Part shown: positions 26,606 to 35,205 of the stretch, one piece after another
Numbering within the stretch: the stretch's first letter is position 1
Layout: each line of letters opens with the position of its first letter
From: Oceanisphaera pacifica
GTDB lineage: Bacteria; Pseudomonadota; Gammaproteobacteria; Enterobacterales; Aeromonadaceae
Assembly: GCF_017498065.1 (NCBI RefSeq)
Contig: NZ_JAGDFX010000010.1
Location: 62,001 to 126,000, forward strand
Direction: 5' to 3'
DNA length: 64,000 nt
Made by a program: the position numbers and the translations under genes
The notes under the pieces: generated by a model
The model's database searches: none
What the model was told of the DNA's origin: nothing
The model's input: the letters and a program-made list of their open reading frames with translations, nothing else

Positions 26606-27046
26606 ATGGCAGAACCCTATCAGTATAAACATATACTGGCCGCCGTCGATATGTCTGAAAGCAATCGTAAAGTGATTGCTAAAGCTGTTGACCGCGCCCG
26701 TGCTAATAACGCTAAACTGTCTATTATTCACGTAGATGTGGATCTTAAAGACCTTTATACCGAAATGATCGACATCGACATCGATAATATTCAAGACCAA
26801 GTGGTTGCGGATGCTAAGCAGCGACTTGAAGAATATATTGGTGCAGTTGACTACCCCATTGAGAAAAAGTTGGTGATTTGTGGTGATCTTACTCTTAAAG
26901 TCAACGAAGCCGTTGAACAACATGGGGTTGATCTACTGATTTGTGGCCACGAACAAAGCTTTTGGAGCCTACTCACCTCTTCTGCTCGTCAGTTGATGAA
27001 TACGGTGCCTTGCGATTTATTGGTGGTTCCTCTACCCAAAAAATAG
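26606..27046 (+). CDS. uspA: Universal stress protein A family
   Basis: The 146-residue single-domain Usp protein starts YKHILAAVDMSESNRKVIAK, has HVDVDLKDLYT in the centre, and ends VDLLICGHEQ...SARQLMNTVPCDLLVVPL. It has E. coli UspA length and the variable GHxxxxW loop of the non-ATP-binding UspA subgroup rather than the G2XG9GS ATP motif. It aids survival under stress in the cytoplasm. Convergent with the LysR gene, 24 bases apart. The symbol follows the family; orthology to uspA is likely given the syntenic prlC/rsmJ/gor genes. Confidence 0.85.
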   Translation: MAEPYQYKHILAAVDMSESNRKVIAKAVDRARANNAKLSIIHVDVDLKDLYTEMIDIDIDNIQDQVVADAKQRLEEYIGAVDYPIEKKLVICGDLTLKVNEAVEQHGVDLLICGHEQSFWSLLTSSARQLMNTVPCDLLVVPLPKK

Positions 27047-27070
27047 CGAAGCAGCATCGGCAAATCTCAT

Positions 27071-27994
27071 TTAGGGCGATTGGTGTAGCCGATCGCCCAC
27101 TTCTGTTAATAACTGACGAAGCCAAGTTAATGCAGGATCAAACTCAGTTAATGGATGCTGCGCCAAAATATAGGTACTGCGCAACGACTCACTTAAACTG
27201 TGTTGTTGTAAGGGATAGTAGTGACAGAAGTCCCGCGCAATAAGTTCAGGCACCATGGCTAAGTAACGCCCCGTTGCCAGCAATTTAGGCAAAGCTTCAA
27301 AGCTGGGTACCCAAACTGCAATATGGCGCTCTAACCCCTTCTCTTTTAGCCACTGTTCAACCAGCGTTTGATTATGCCCCCAGGTTGAGGTGGATACATG
27401 ACTCCAACTCACTAGCTGCTCTGCAGATAAACAGCCGGGTAAGCCGCTCCCCTCAGCCGATAAGCACACCATGGGATTATCAAACCAAGGATCTACGCGC
27501 AACCGCGACGACAGATGATCGCCATCAGCAAAGGCCACCACTAAATCCAGTTCTCCACGGGATAAACTATCTTCATAGTCTGAGTTAGCCAATTCAGACA
27601 CAGCTAACCGACAAGCAGGCGCCCGCTGGTGCAATAGCTCCACCAATAGCGGCACAACGCCATGCTCAATAGAGGAAGGCACAGCAAGACGAAAAGTACG
27701 CGCCGACACGCTAGGGTCAAAGCTTGCAGACTGGCGCACGCCTTGTTCAAGCAACGCTAGCGCTTGGCGCACTGGGGCAGCTAATGCCAGTGCACGTTGG
27801 GTGGGCCGCATTTCTTTACGCGTCATCACAAACAAAGGGTCGTCTAACGCTTGGCGTAAGCGGGCTAGCGCATGACTAACAGTAGACTGAGACAAATTTA
27901 GTTGTTCTGCAGCGCGTGTGACATTACGACTGCGCATCAGCACATCAAATACGCGTAATAAGTTAAGGTCGAGCCGCTGGTAAAGGTTATTCAT
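27071..27994 (-). CDS. LysR-family transcriptional regulator
   Basis: The 307-residue protein has the LysR winged helix at residues 8-66 (LDLNLLRVFDVLMRSRNVTR, LSQSTVSHALARLRQALDDP) and a C-terminal effector domain of the periplasmic-binding type. The N-terminus LDLNLLRVFD with MRPTQRA is typical of the NodD/LeuO-like group. The target is unknown. The upstream spacer contains GATGCA-GTAA-TGCATC and a hairpin-rich possible RNA, both candidates for regulation by it. Confidence 0.88.
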   Translation of the reverse strand: MNNLYQRLDLNLLRVFDVLMRSRNVTRAAEQLNLSQSTVSHALARLRQALDDPLFVMTRKEMRPTQRALALAAPVRQALALLEQGVRQSASFDPSVSARTFRLAVPSSIEHGVVPLLVELLHQRAPACRLAVSELANSDYEDSLSRGELDLVVAFADGDHLSSRLRVDPWFDNPMVCLSAEGSGLPGCLSAEQLVSWSHVSTSTWGHNQTLVEQWLKEKGLERHIAVWVPSFEALPKLLATGRYLAMVPELIARDFCHYYPLQQHSLSESLRSTYILAQHPLTEFDPALTWLRQLLTEVGDRLHQSP

Positions 27995-28086
27995 CGATAT
28001 TGACCATGGTTTTATGTTGATAATTCATTTTTTACATGCGTCATCAGACCATAAAATGCCTCCCATAAACAAGTTAATCGTCGGCG

Positions 28087-28102
28087 TGATGCAGTAATGC
28101 AT
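28087..28102. promoter_or_regulatory. Palindrome upstream of the LysR gene
   Basis: GATGCA-GTAA-TGCATC lies 93 bases before the LysR start. LysR proteins often bind interrupted dyads upstream of their own genes, so this is a candidate site, but no T-N11-A motif was confirmed. Confidence 0.3.
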
Positions 28103-28242
28103 CTGGTTGTCGGGTGAATAAGCTTCTGGGCATGGTGGCATCATGGGGGGTACTACCTGTCTATTATGGTTGTTAATGAATTATTCGAGGTAATTTATTG
28201 CAGCTGTAATACCAACAGAATGTTTGCAAACTCGCGGCGCTA

Positions 28243-28377
28243 GTTGTCACGCTGACAACCTTTTTAAGGCAATGCCTTAAGTTCTGCGTGTGGTGTTAAC
28301 CACCATGTTTAGGGACGTCATACTTTTATGACACACCTTAGTGATTCCCAGGCCGGTGCTTTGCACCGGCTTTTTTT
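28243..28377 (+). ncRNA. Candidate small RNA or structured leader with five hairpins and a terminator
   Basis: Hairpins follow in order: GTTGTC-ACGCT-GACAAC (28243-28259) with five T after it, TTAAGGC-AAT-GCCTTAA (28264-28280), TGGTG-TTAAC-CACCA (28291-28305), GTCATA-CTTT-TATGAC (28317-28332), and the terminator GCCGGTGC-TTT-GCACCGGC (28352-28370) with seven T. The terminator lies 260 bases before the EamA gene and follows no plus-strand gene, so it probably ends a short independent transcript. A 76-codon frame from ATG 28328 overlaps the last two stems and looks non-coding. No known RNA family was recognised. Confidence 0.5.
28352..28377 (+). terminator. Strong intrinsic terminator
   Basis: A perfect 8-base GC-rich stem GCCGGTGC/GCACCGGC with a TTT loop is followed by TTTTTTT. 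It belongs to the candidate RNA above. Confidence 0.85.
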
Positions 28378-28458
28378 ATGCCCGCTTTTTGCAAAAACGC
28401 TGCAAAAAAACGCTGTAAGCTTAACGCCATACGCCTACCGCGAAACACTAAGAATTTT

Positions 28459-28493
28459 TTGCCACGGAATCCACGAAACCCACAGAAAAATTA
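28459..28493 (+). repeat. CACGGAA-family dispersed repeat
   Basis: CCACGGAATCCACGAAACCC followed by ACAGAAAAATTA; the fullest plus-strand member of the family. An AGCTGA-type repeat follows at 28556-28591, again in the spacer before a gene. Confidence 0.6.
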
Positions 28494-28555
28494 ATATAAG
28501 ATATTCATGGGTAATCTCTCACCCTCTGATAGTTCTGTGGGTAGCGCTTACTTTT

Positions 28556-28591
28556 TAGCTGATCGCTGAAAGCTGACCGCTTACGGCTGCA
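28556..28591. repeat. AGCTGA-type dispersed repeat before the EamA gene
   Basis: The string AGCTGATCGCTGAAAGCTGA followed by CCGCTTACGGCTG is a typical member of the family. Confidence 0.55.
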
Positions 28592-28637
28592 TTTTTGCTA
28601 TTATCATCGCCATCTTTATCAAATTTGACCTGTTTTT

Positions 28638-29504
28638 ATGCCTTATCTCGTTGCCGTTACCCTGTTGTGGGCTTTTTCTTTTAGCTTAATTGGCGTCTAC
28701 CTTGCCGGCGCTGTTGATAGCTATTTCTCGGTATTTAGCCGCATTTTAATGGCAACTTTGCTGTTTTTCCCCTTTATGCGCTGGCGCCAGCCCCCTCGCT
28801 TAGCGGCCGGGTTAATGGCCTGCGGTGCACTGCAGCTGGGGCTTATGTACCTGTTCTACTACCAATCATTTTTGCTGCTAACCGTGCCAGAAGTACTGAT
28901 TTTCACCGTGCTAACACCCGTGTATGTCACCTTAATTTACGACCTATTACACAAGCGCTTTAACCCAGGTTATCTGCTCACCGCCGCCTTAGCCGTATTG
29001 GGTGCACTGGTGATCCGCTTTAATGGCTTAACGCAAGATTACTGGCTAGGTTTTGCCGTAGTACAAGGTGCTAATCTCTGCTTTGCCTTAGGGCAAGTCG
29101 GCTACAAAGTATTGATAGAGCGCTATCAACCCAGCACGTCACAGCATCATCTATTTGGCTATTTCTACTTAGGTGCGCTCGCCATAGTGTTACCCGCGTG
29201 GTGGATATTAGGCACACAAAACTACCCAACTACCAGCTTACAGTGGGGTATTTTATTATGGTTAGGCATAGGCGCCTCGGGCTTGGGTTATTTTTTATGG
29301 AATAAAGGCGCGACCTTAGTTAACGCAGGAGCCTTAGCCATTATGAACAATGCCCTTGTGCCCGCAGGTCTACTGGTCAATTTATTCATATGGAGCCGAG
29401 ACGCCGACTTGCCGCGTTTAGCCCTAGGCGGCACTATCTTGCTCGCTTCGTTATTGATAAATGAAAAGTGGATAAATAAAAAGCGACTAAATAAAAACAC
29501 TTAA
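28638..29504 (+). CDS. EamA/DMT-family transporter
   Basis: The 288-residue protein has ten hydrophobic segments arranged as two EamA repeats, beginning MPYLVAVTLLWAFSFSLIGV. YFSVFSRILMATLLFFPF is in the first half and IGASGLGYFLWNKGATLVNA in the second, the usual family signatures. Members export amino acids or other small metabolites at the inner membrane; the substrate is not readable here. It is followed within 130 bases by the AcuI-like gene on the same strand. Confidence 0.87.
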   Translation: MPYLVAVTLLWAFSFSLIGVYLAGAVDSYFSVFSRILMATLLFFPFMRWRQPPRLAAGLMACGALQLGLMYLFYYQSFLLLTVPEVLIFTVLTPVYVTLIYDLLHKRFNPGYLLTAALAVLGALVIRFNGLTQDYWLGFAVVQGANLCFALGQVGYKVLIERYQPSTSQHHLFGYFYLGALAIVLPAWWILGTQNYPTTSLQWGILLWLGIGASGLGYFLWNKGATLVNAGALAIMNNALVPAGLLVNLFIWSRDADLPRLALGGTILLASLLINEKWINKKRLNKNT

Positions 29505-29629
29505 GCTGGCAGTTACACCAAAGGCGCCGCTATAAAACCAAGCTCACAGTTCCCTCGTTCGGTGAGCATAAATGATGGCAATCGAGAGTGGCATCTTTAC
29601 ACTCAATACAAAAAACGAGGAGACACGCC

Positions 29630-30604
29630 ATGTTTACTGCCCTGCTACTAGAAGAATCAAATAACACCACTCAGGCAAGCGTACAGCGCCTTTACCAAGA
29701 CTCTCTCACCTCTGGCGAGGTCTTGGTTAAAGTGGATTACTCTAGCCTTAATTATAAAGACGCCATGGCCATAACGGGCACCGGCAAAATTGTTCGCCAA
29801 TGGCCCATGGTGCCCGGTATCGACTTTGCAGGTACGGTACTAACCTCTGAACACTCCAAGCACAAAGCGGGTGATCAAGTGATATTAACCGGCTGGGGAG
29901 TCGGTGAAAAATACTGGGGAGGCATGGCAGAAAAAGCCGCAGCCAAAGGCGACTGGTTAACTCCTATGCCCTGCGCCATGAACACCAAGCGCGCCATGGC
30001 CATTGGCACCGCCGGCCTTACCGCTATGTTGTCATTAATGGCGCTAGAGCGCAGCGGTGTTACGCCAGCACAAGGCCCTATTTTGGTAACCGGCGCCACA
30101 GGCGGAGTAGGGTCGGTGGCGGTGCGTCTATTAGCCAATGCCGGCTTTGAAGTACATGCGCTTACCGGTCGCTTACAACATAGTGATTGGCTACGCGCTT
30201 TAGGCGCAACAGAGGTAATCCCTCGTAGCGAGTTTGATAAAGAACCCGCAGCACTAGCGTCGCAAAAATGGGCTGGCGCCATCGATGCCGTGGGAGGCCA
30301 CACTCTGGCCTGGGTGTTAAGCCAAATTAAAATGAACGGCGCTGTAGCGGCCTGTGGCTTGGCGGGCGGCATGGCATTGAATACCACAGTAATGCCCTTT
30401 ATTTTGCGTGGGGTACAGTTGCTAGGCATAGATTCTGTGTATGCTTCCCCCGCCACCCGTGTAGCGGCATGGCAGCGTTTGCAAAACAGTTTACCGCTCG
30501 ACTTTGAAGATCAAACCGAGGTTTACACCCTAGCACAAACCATTACCGCCGCTCACGATCTACTGGCCGGTAAGCTTAAAGGCCGCGTACTGATTAAACC
30601 CTAA
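29630..30604 (+). CDS. acuI: Acryloyl-CoA reductase (AcuI/YhdH family)
   Basis: The 324-residue zinc-free medium-chain reductase is collinear with E. coli YhdH/AcuI: MFTALLLEE, SSLNYKDAMAITGTGKI, MVPGIDFAGTV, LTGWGVGEKYWGG, the NADPH motif VTGATGGVGSVAV near residues 151-163, and CGLAGGMALNTTVMPFILRG. AcuI reduces acryloyl-CoA to propionyl-CoA, important for disposing of acrylate from marine DMSP. No dddL-type or acuK genes are adjacent, so the role may be general detoxification. ATG 29630 follows AACGAGGAG; the frame opens further upstream without a ribosome site. Confidence 0.92.
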   Translation: MFTALLLEESNNTTQASVQRLYQDSLTSGEVLVKVDYSSLNYKDAMAITGTGKIVRQWPMVPGIDFAGTVLTSEHSKHKAGDQVILTGWGVGEKYWGGMAEKAAAKGDWLTPMPCAMNTKRAMAIGTAGLTAMLSLMALERSGVTPAQGPILVTGATGGVGSVAVRLLANAGFEVHALTGRLQHSDWLRALGATEVIPRSEFDKEPAALASQKWAGAIDAVGGHTLAWVLSQIKMNGAVAACGLAGGMALNTTVMPFILRGVQLLGIDSVYASPATRVAAWQRLQNSLPLDFEDQTEVYTLAQTITAAHDLLAGKLKGRVLIKP

Positions 30605-30673
30605 CTATTTAAATCAGCGTGGAGTCTGCCGTTGTTAACTAACGATTATTTTGCTGTGACGACACTTTTAAAT

Positions 30674-30688
30674 TGTTATAAGATAACA
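30674..30688. promoter_or_regulatory. Putative Zur box upstream of the CobW-family gene
   Basis: TGTTATAAGATAACA is a 15-base palindrome, one base different from the commonly cited gammaproteobacterial Zur site TGTTATAATATAACA. It lies 23 bases before the CobW-family start, within the likely promoter. Binding by Zur would make the gene respond to zinc shortage. Confidence 0.6.
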
Positions 30689-30710
30689 AAAAATTATTGC
30701 GGACTTCACC

Positions 30711-31730
30711 ATGACCTCTACTGTTACCACCCACCTTGTAATGGGCTTTTTAGGCACTGGAAAAACTACACTGCTGCGCCATTTATTAGCCAATAAGCCA
30801 GAGCATGAACGCTGGGCTATTTTGGTCAATGAGTTTGGTGAAGTCGGGATAGATGGCGCCCTGTTAACGGAACAAGGCGCCATGATTAAAGAAGTGCCCG
30901 GTGGCTGTTTATGTTGCGTCTCGGGCTTGCCGTTTCAAATTGGCCTAAATGCCTTGCTACATAAAGCCAAGCCCGATCGGTTATTTATTGAGCCCAGTGG
31001 TTTAGGTCACCCTAGCCAAATTTTACAAACCTTAACTGCCGAGCACTATCAAGATTCATTGCAACTAGGCGCAACTTTTTGTGTGGTCGATCCGCGCCAA
31101 TGGGCCGATAGCCGTTATCAAGAGCACGAAACTTATCAAGACCAACTGGCACTCGCCGATGTGTTAGTAATTAATAAGGCTGATTTAAGCACGCCTGAGC
31201 AAATCATCAGCTTAGAGAGTGCCATTAATCATGGTTTATTTGCCGGGCAAGCACCGCAACAATGCGTCACCATCAGCCAAGGTCAGTTAGACCCTAAGTG
31301 GCTGCATGCAGTCCATTACAGCAAACGTAAAGCCGCCACACCTGCGGCACATGCAAATAATACAGCTCGACCATTAATTGCCAGCCCAGAGCCGCGACTA
31401 AGCCAAGCGCAGCCGTGGCGACGCTATAGCAATTTGGGCCAAGATCATTATTCGGTGGGGTGGCGCTTTTTAGCAGAGCTGCGTTTTAATATTAAAGCCG
31501 TGGAAATGTTTTGCCGCTCACTTAAAGTCGCACGACTCAAAGCGGTATTGCCCAGTGATGATGGCTGGTGGGCATTTAATCAGGTGGGCGACCAGCTTTC
31601 GGTTTATCGTCTTGCGCCACAAAAAGAAGGTCGTTTCGAGTTAATCGACCTTGAGCCGCTACCCGCACAGCAATTACAAACCGCATTGTTAGCCACCCTA
31701 GATAAAAGTCATGGCCACGAAGAACGGTAA
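30711..31730 (+). CDS. CobW/COG0523-family GTPase (putative zinc metallochaperone)
   Basis: The 339-residue G3E-family GTPase has Walker A GFLGTGKTT (residues 12-20), the family metal motif GGCLCC (Cys66, Cys68, Cys69), the switch region FIEPSGLGHP and the NKAD guanine specificity motif. A C-terminal CobW_C domain and a His-containing tail (KSHGHEER) follow. COG0523 proteins deliver zinc or other metals; the Zur-like palindrome just upstream supports a zinc-starvation role of the ZigA/YeiR type. Cobalamin genes are absent from the window. Confidence 0.88.
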   Translation: MTSTVTTHLVMGFLGTGKTTLLRHLLANKPEHERWAILVNEFGEVGIDGALLTEQGAMIKEVPGGCLCCVSGLPFQIGLNALLHKAKPDRLFIEPSGLGHPSQILQTLTAEHYQDSLQLGATFCVVDPRQWADSRYQEHETYQDQLALADVLVINKADLSTPEQIISLESAINHGLFAGQAPQQCVTISQGQLDPKWLHAVHYSKRKAATPAAHANNTARPLIASPEPRLSQAQPWRRYSNLGQDHYSVGWRFLAELRFNIKAVEMFCRSLKVARLKAVLPSDDGWWAFNQVGDQLSVYRLAPQKEGRFELIDLEPLPAQQLQTALLATLDKSHGHEER

Positions 31731-31841
31731 GCCGTTAACCTGATTCTGTCAGGGTCATCGCTATCTAGCCTGTGCTGATCATAAAACTGTCACTTAACTG
31801 TCTTACTCTGCTCAATATAAGAAGTGATTAGGGTTAAGAGA

Positions 31842-31925
31842 ATGAAAGTGTCTTTGTTTTCATGGTTATCTTCGCTATTGCTAATGAAAGTGTCTTTGTT
31901 TTCATGGTTATCTTCGCTATTGCTA
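31842..31925 (+). repeat. Perfect 42-base in-frame tandem duplication
   Basis: Bases 31842-31883 are repeated exactly at 31884-31925, both starting ATGAAAGTGTCTTTG and ending GCTATTGCTA. The unit is 14 codons, so the reading frame is kept and the first transmembrane helix is lengthened. Confidence 0.95.
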
Positions 31926-33806
31926 ATGGTATTAGCGGTTACGTTTGCCGCCAGCCTTTATGTAGCAGATCAACGCCTGCGCCAAGGCGAGCAGGCGCGA
32001 GCAGATATAGAGCAACTGCGCAGAGCCGTTAACTTGGACTTATATCGCACTATTACCGCGTATTTAACCAGTGGCGATAGCAGCTTACTCACCAGCGCCA
32101 AACAACAGCTTGCCACAATTAGCACAGTGTTAGACGCAACCCCTAATGCCCAATCAGCACAACAGGCCATCGCCCAGCTAGAGCAGCAATTGCGCCTCGA
32201 CTTTAGGGCCGCCGGTAAACTTTCCAATAATAGCCAGCAATTACTGCAACACGCTGAGCAAGAGCTGGCCGACAGCTTAAATGCCCTAACGCAATACGCA
32301 GATCAAACAGATGCCCAATATCAAGCGCAATTAAGCACCCAATATCAAGATATAGCGACCGCCATGCTGGGTGCCCTTCCCAAATTGATTCATTTACGCC
32401 AAAGCTATATGAGTAACCAAAGCGAGCCTCAGAAAAAGGCGCTGTACTTTCAACTGAATAGCCTTAATCAGCAGGCGAAAAAGCTGCAAGACTTACCACT
32501 ACTAGGTTTGTATCAAACCCCAGAAGTAGACGAATTTGCTCTACGCAAACCCAAGCCAGTCGAAATAGGTGAAGGTCCCAAACGAGAAGTAAGCAGCTTA
32601 CTGCGTCGTTACCCTAAGGAGTTAACGAATACGCACAATAATTTGGCACGACTCAATCAAGCAGCCAGCACACTCAATACAAGTCTCGTCACCATAGAGC
32701 AAGAGCTCGATCAACTCGTGGCGCAACAAGAAGCGACTCGCTCTAGCCAGTATCAGCAGCTAACACTCTTGTTACTGGGATTATGCTTTACTCTATTGCT
32801 ATTTTCCCTACTCAGTTATGGCTTTCAACGCCAATTAGTCGTTAAGCGCTTACACCAGTTAAGTCATGCTTTTGCCCGTTTACTACAAAACGGCCAGCTT
32901 ACTCCCATTCCAGTAAGTCACCCTAATAGCGAGCTTGGCCAAATAGCCACCAGCTTCAATGGGCTTATCCAACAGTTACAGCATCAACAACACACGCGAG
33001 CCGAGCAGCTTAGGCATGTCTCAATGGCACTCGAGCAAATGGTAGAAGAAGTGTTAGATATTCAGCACCAGACTCAAACCACAGATCACACCATGAGCGG
33101 CAGTATGCGTATGGTGGATGAGCTAAATAGCTTAGCTCAGCAAATGCGCCAAGCTACAGACGACATCGCGCTTACTGCCCGCGATAACTTACAAGCCATG
33201 GGGGTAAGCAAAGAACAAGTAGAGCAACTGGTGCACACCGCCCAACAAAGCCAACAAGCCGCCCATACCGGCCAGCAAGCACTCAATAGCTTAACCACTT
33301 CAGTGGATGATGCCGCCACTATTATTGGCGTGATACAGCAAATAGCTGAACAAACAAACTTGTTGGCTCTGAATGCCGCCATTGAAGCAGCACGAGCAGG
33401 CGAGCAAGGGCGAGGATTTGCGGTGGTGGCTGATCAGGTTCGTACGCTATCCGGTAGCACTCAGGGTTCACTTAGCGAAATCAGCAATATAATGGAGCGA
33501 TTACGTCTATCTAGTGACGAGCTTGGCCATACCATTAGCAATATGATGTCTGCCGCTACCGCTCAACATGAACAAGCTCACACCTTAATGACAGTCACCG
33601 AGCAAGTGCGTACCACCTCAGAGGCAACCACCTCAATGGCGACACAGGGTGCGGGGCACGCAGACAGTCAAGCCGCTGAACTGAACCAGTTTATGAATCT
33701 AATGGACGAGCTTAAAACACAATCAACTCAGGTTTCTGAGCGAGCAGGCCAGGTGGTTGACCGGATACGTGGTCAAGCCAGCACCATCACCGAGATGTTA
33801 ACCTAG
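31842..33806 (+). CDS. Methyl-accepting chemotaxis protein with duplicated N-terminus
   Basis: The 654-residue chemoreceptor has an N-terminal transmembrane helix, a long helical periplasmic sensor, a second transmembrane segment ([20 protein letters not shown], about residues 306-329), a HAMP region and a signalling domain with the hairpin tip [20 protein letters not shown] and [15 protein letters not shown]. The first 42 bases are perfectly repeated in tandem, so the protein starts [14 protein letters not shown] twice before MVLAVTF. The second ATG (31884) would give a normal-length N-terminus. The ligand is unknown. Confidence 0.88.
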   Translation: MKVSLFSWLSSLLLMKVSLFSWLSSLLLMVLAVTFAASLYVADQRLRQGEQARADIEQLRRAVNLDLYRTITAYLTSGDSSLLTSAKQQLATISTVLDATPNAQSAQQAIAQLEQQLRLDFRAAGKLSNNSQQLLQHAEQELADSLNALTQYADQTDAQYQAQLSTQYQDIATAMLGALPKLIHLRQSYMSNQSEPQKKALYFQLNSLNQQAKKLQDLPLLGLYQTPEVDEFALRKPKPVEIGEGPKREVSSLLRRYPKELTNTHNNLARLNQAASTLNTSLVTIEQELDQLVAQQEATRSSQYQQLTLLLLGLCFTLLLFSLLSYGFQRQLVVKRLHQLSHAFARLLQNGQLTPIPVSHPNSELGQIATSFNGLIQQLQHQQHTRAEQLRHVSMALEQMVEEVLDIQHQTQTTDHTMSGSMRMVDELNSLAQQMRQATDDIALTARDNLQAMGVSKEQVEQLVHTAQQSQQAAHTGQQALNSLTTSVDDAATIIGVIQQIAEQTNLLALNAAIEAARAGEQGRGFAVVADQVRTLSGSTQGSLSEISNIMERLRLSSDELGHTISNMMSAATAQHEQAHTLMTVTEQVRTTSEATTSMATQGAGHADSQAAELNQFMNLMDELKTQSTQVSERAGQVVDRIRGQASTITEMLT

Positions 33807-34122
33807 CCGCTTCGAGGAACGACACATATTATGCCTTACACCAAAAAGACGGCGCTCGTTTTAAAGATACAGCGTAAGGCGCTTTTCTTTAGCTAGGCGC
33901 CGAGCACTTAGTGTTCAACGCTGCTCTTTTGATCACTATTTTTCCGTGTTCTTTTGTGGATTCCGTTGCCAATAGAAGTTTTGCTGCGCAAAACCGGCCA
34001 GCTGAAGCGGCCTCTACAGAGACACAACGGCCGGTTTGTCTTTCACTGATAGCTGACGGCTTAAACATAAACACCGCCCTTTGTTTAGCTGGGCGCCGGG
34101 CGCTTGGTGCTCGGCGCTGTTT
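33807..34122. repeat. Mosaic of dispersed repeats between chemoreceptor and MBL genes
   Basis: In order: a GCCTTAC/GTAAGGC palindrome (33832-33879); a GGCGCCGAGCACTTAGTG block (33892-33923); an inverted CACGGAA-family copy (33943-33973); an inverted TGTAGAGGCC...GGCCGGTTTTGCG module (about 33979-34020); an AGCTGA unit (34047-34062); an AAACATAAACACCGCCCTTT module (34062-34082); and a second GGCGCCGGGCGCTTGGTGCT block (34087-34118) touching the stop codon of the MBL gene. No gene is present. Confidence 0.7.
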
Positions 34123-34998
34123 TTACAACGCATTAATCGGTAGCTTTAAAAAGGTATTTCCTTGCTCGTCGGTAGGCGGCATTTCGCCGGCACGTATATT
34201 GACTTGAATTGACGGCAAAATAAGCCGTGGCATACCTAAGGTAGCATCACGCTCATCACGCATCGCCATAAAACTGGCTTCATCAATACCATCGCGCACA
34301 TGAATATTGTTGGCGCGCTGTTCAGCAACCGTGGTTAAATACGCATGCTCACGCCCAGCTTTAGGATAATCGTGACACACATAGATATCGGTATTGCCGG
34401 GTAACGCAAGCAGGCGCTGAATAGATTGATACAACTGCTGGCTACTGCCACCAGGAAAGTCACAACGCGCCGTGCCTACATCGGGCATAAATAAAGTATC
34501 ACCCACAAATAACGCTTGCTCGTTCACCAAATACGCCACATCCGCCGGCGTGTGGCCAGGGCTGTGTAGCACCTTAAGTTGCAGCTGCCCCACTGTTAAG
34601 CTATCGCCGTCAACAAATAAGCCATCAAACTGACTACCATCTGTCATAAACTCCGGCTCTAAAGCAAAAACATCACGGAAGATGCCTTGAACGTCGGTGA
34701 TCTGCGCGCCAATACCTATTTTAGCATTGAGACTGTCACGCAAAAACGGCGCAGCCGATAAATGATCCGCATGAGCATGGGTTTCTAGCACCCAGTCTAT
34801 GGTGAGCTTTTGCTCGGCCACAAAGTCTAATTGCTGCTGGGCAAGCTTAGTGCTGGCGCGACCCGAGGGATAATCAAAGTTAAGTATGGGGTCGATAATC
34901 ACCCCATGGCCGCCTGCTTGGTCGAACACCACATAACTAAAGGTTTCGCTGTCGTTTTCTAAAAAGGCTTTTACTTGGGGTTGGATTGCTTGTGCCAT
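34123..34998 (-). CDS. MBL-fold metallohydrolase (persulfide dioxygenase/BlhE-like)
   Basis: The 291-residue beta-lactamase-fold hydrolase has the metal motif THAHADH (His74, His76, Asp78, His79), HSPGHTPAD with the next His, FVGDTLFMPDVG with the bridging Asp, and VCHDYP with the last His. The TLFMPDVGTARCDFPGG block is typical of ETHE1-like persulfide dioxygenases and the BigR-regulated Blh proteins that oxidise glutathione persulfide. A sulfide-related role is therefore likely, but no rhodanese or sqr gene is adjacent. Monocistronic. Confidence 0.87.
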   Translation of the reverse strand: MAQAIQPQVKAFLENDSETFSYVVFDQAGGHGVIIDPILNFDYPSGRASTKLAQQQLDFVAEQKLTIDWVLETHAHADHLSAAPFLRDSLNAKIGIGAQITDVQGIFRDVFALEPEFMTDGSQFDGLFVDGDSLTVGQLQLKVLHSPGHTPADVAYLVNEQALFVGDTLFMPDVGTARCDFPGGSSQQLYQSIQRLLALPGNTDIYVCHDYPKAGREHAYLTTVAEQRANNIHVRDGIDEASFMAMRDERDATLGMPRLILPSIQVNIRAGEMPPTDEQGNTFLKLPINAL

Positions 34999-35137
34999 GA
35001 TGATCCCTCTTCATTTGTCCAATTTAGTATTCACAACTAACATTAGCACAACCTAAATTAATAAGCAGTGATATTTTAATGAGAGAGATTGAATTACCTT
35101 ATCCGGCCAAGCGACCAATTTAATCGGCTTCAAAAAC

Positions 35138-35170
35138 AAAAAGTGCCGAAGCTATGCTTCGGCACTTTTT
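35138..35170. terminator. Bidirectional intrinsic terminator after dps
   Basis: AAAAAGTGCCGAAGC and GCTTCGGCACTTTTT form a perfect 15-base palindrome around TAT, with T runs in both directions. It ends dps on the minus strand and is the strongest terminator-like sequence in this part of the window. Confidence 0.88.
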
Positions 35171-35205
35171 AACTCGCCATTTAGCACAGTGGCTTTTAAG
35201 AAGAG

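Noticed and set aside
28243-28377. Identity of the hairpin region as GcvB, Spot 42, Qrr or RsmZ RNA
   Set aside because: The characteristic seed or GGA motifs of those RNAs are absent, so no name is given.
28328-28558. 76-codon frame starting MTHLSDSQAGALHR
   Set aside because: It overlaps the terminator of the candidate RNA and a dispersed repeat, has no ribosome site and shows no protein-like pattern.
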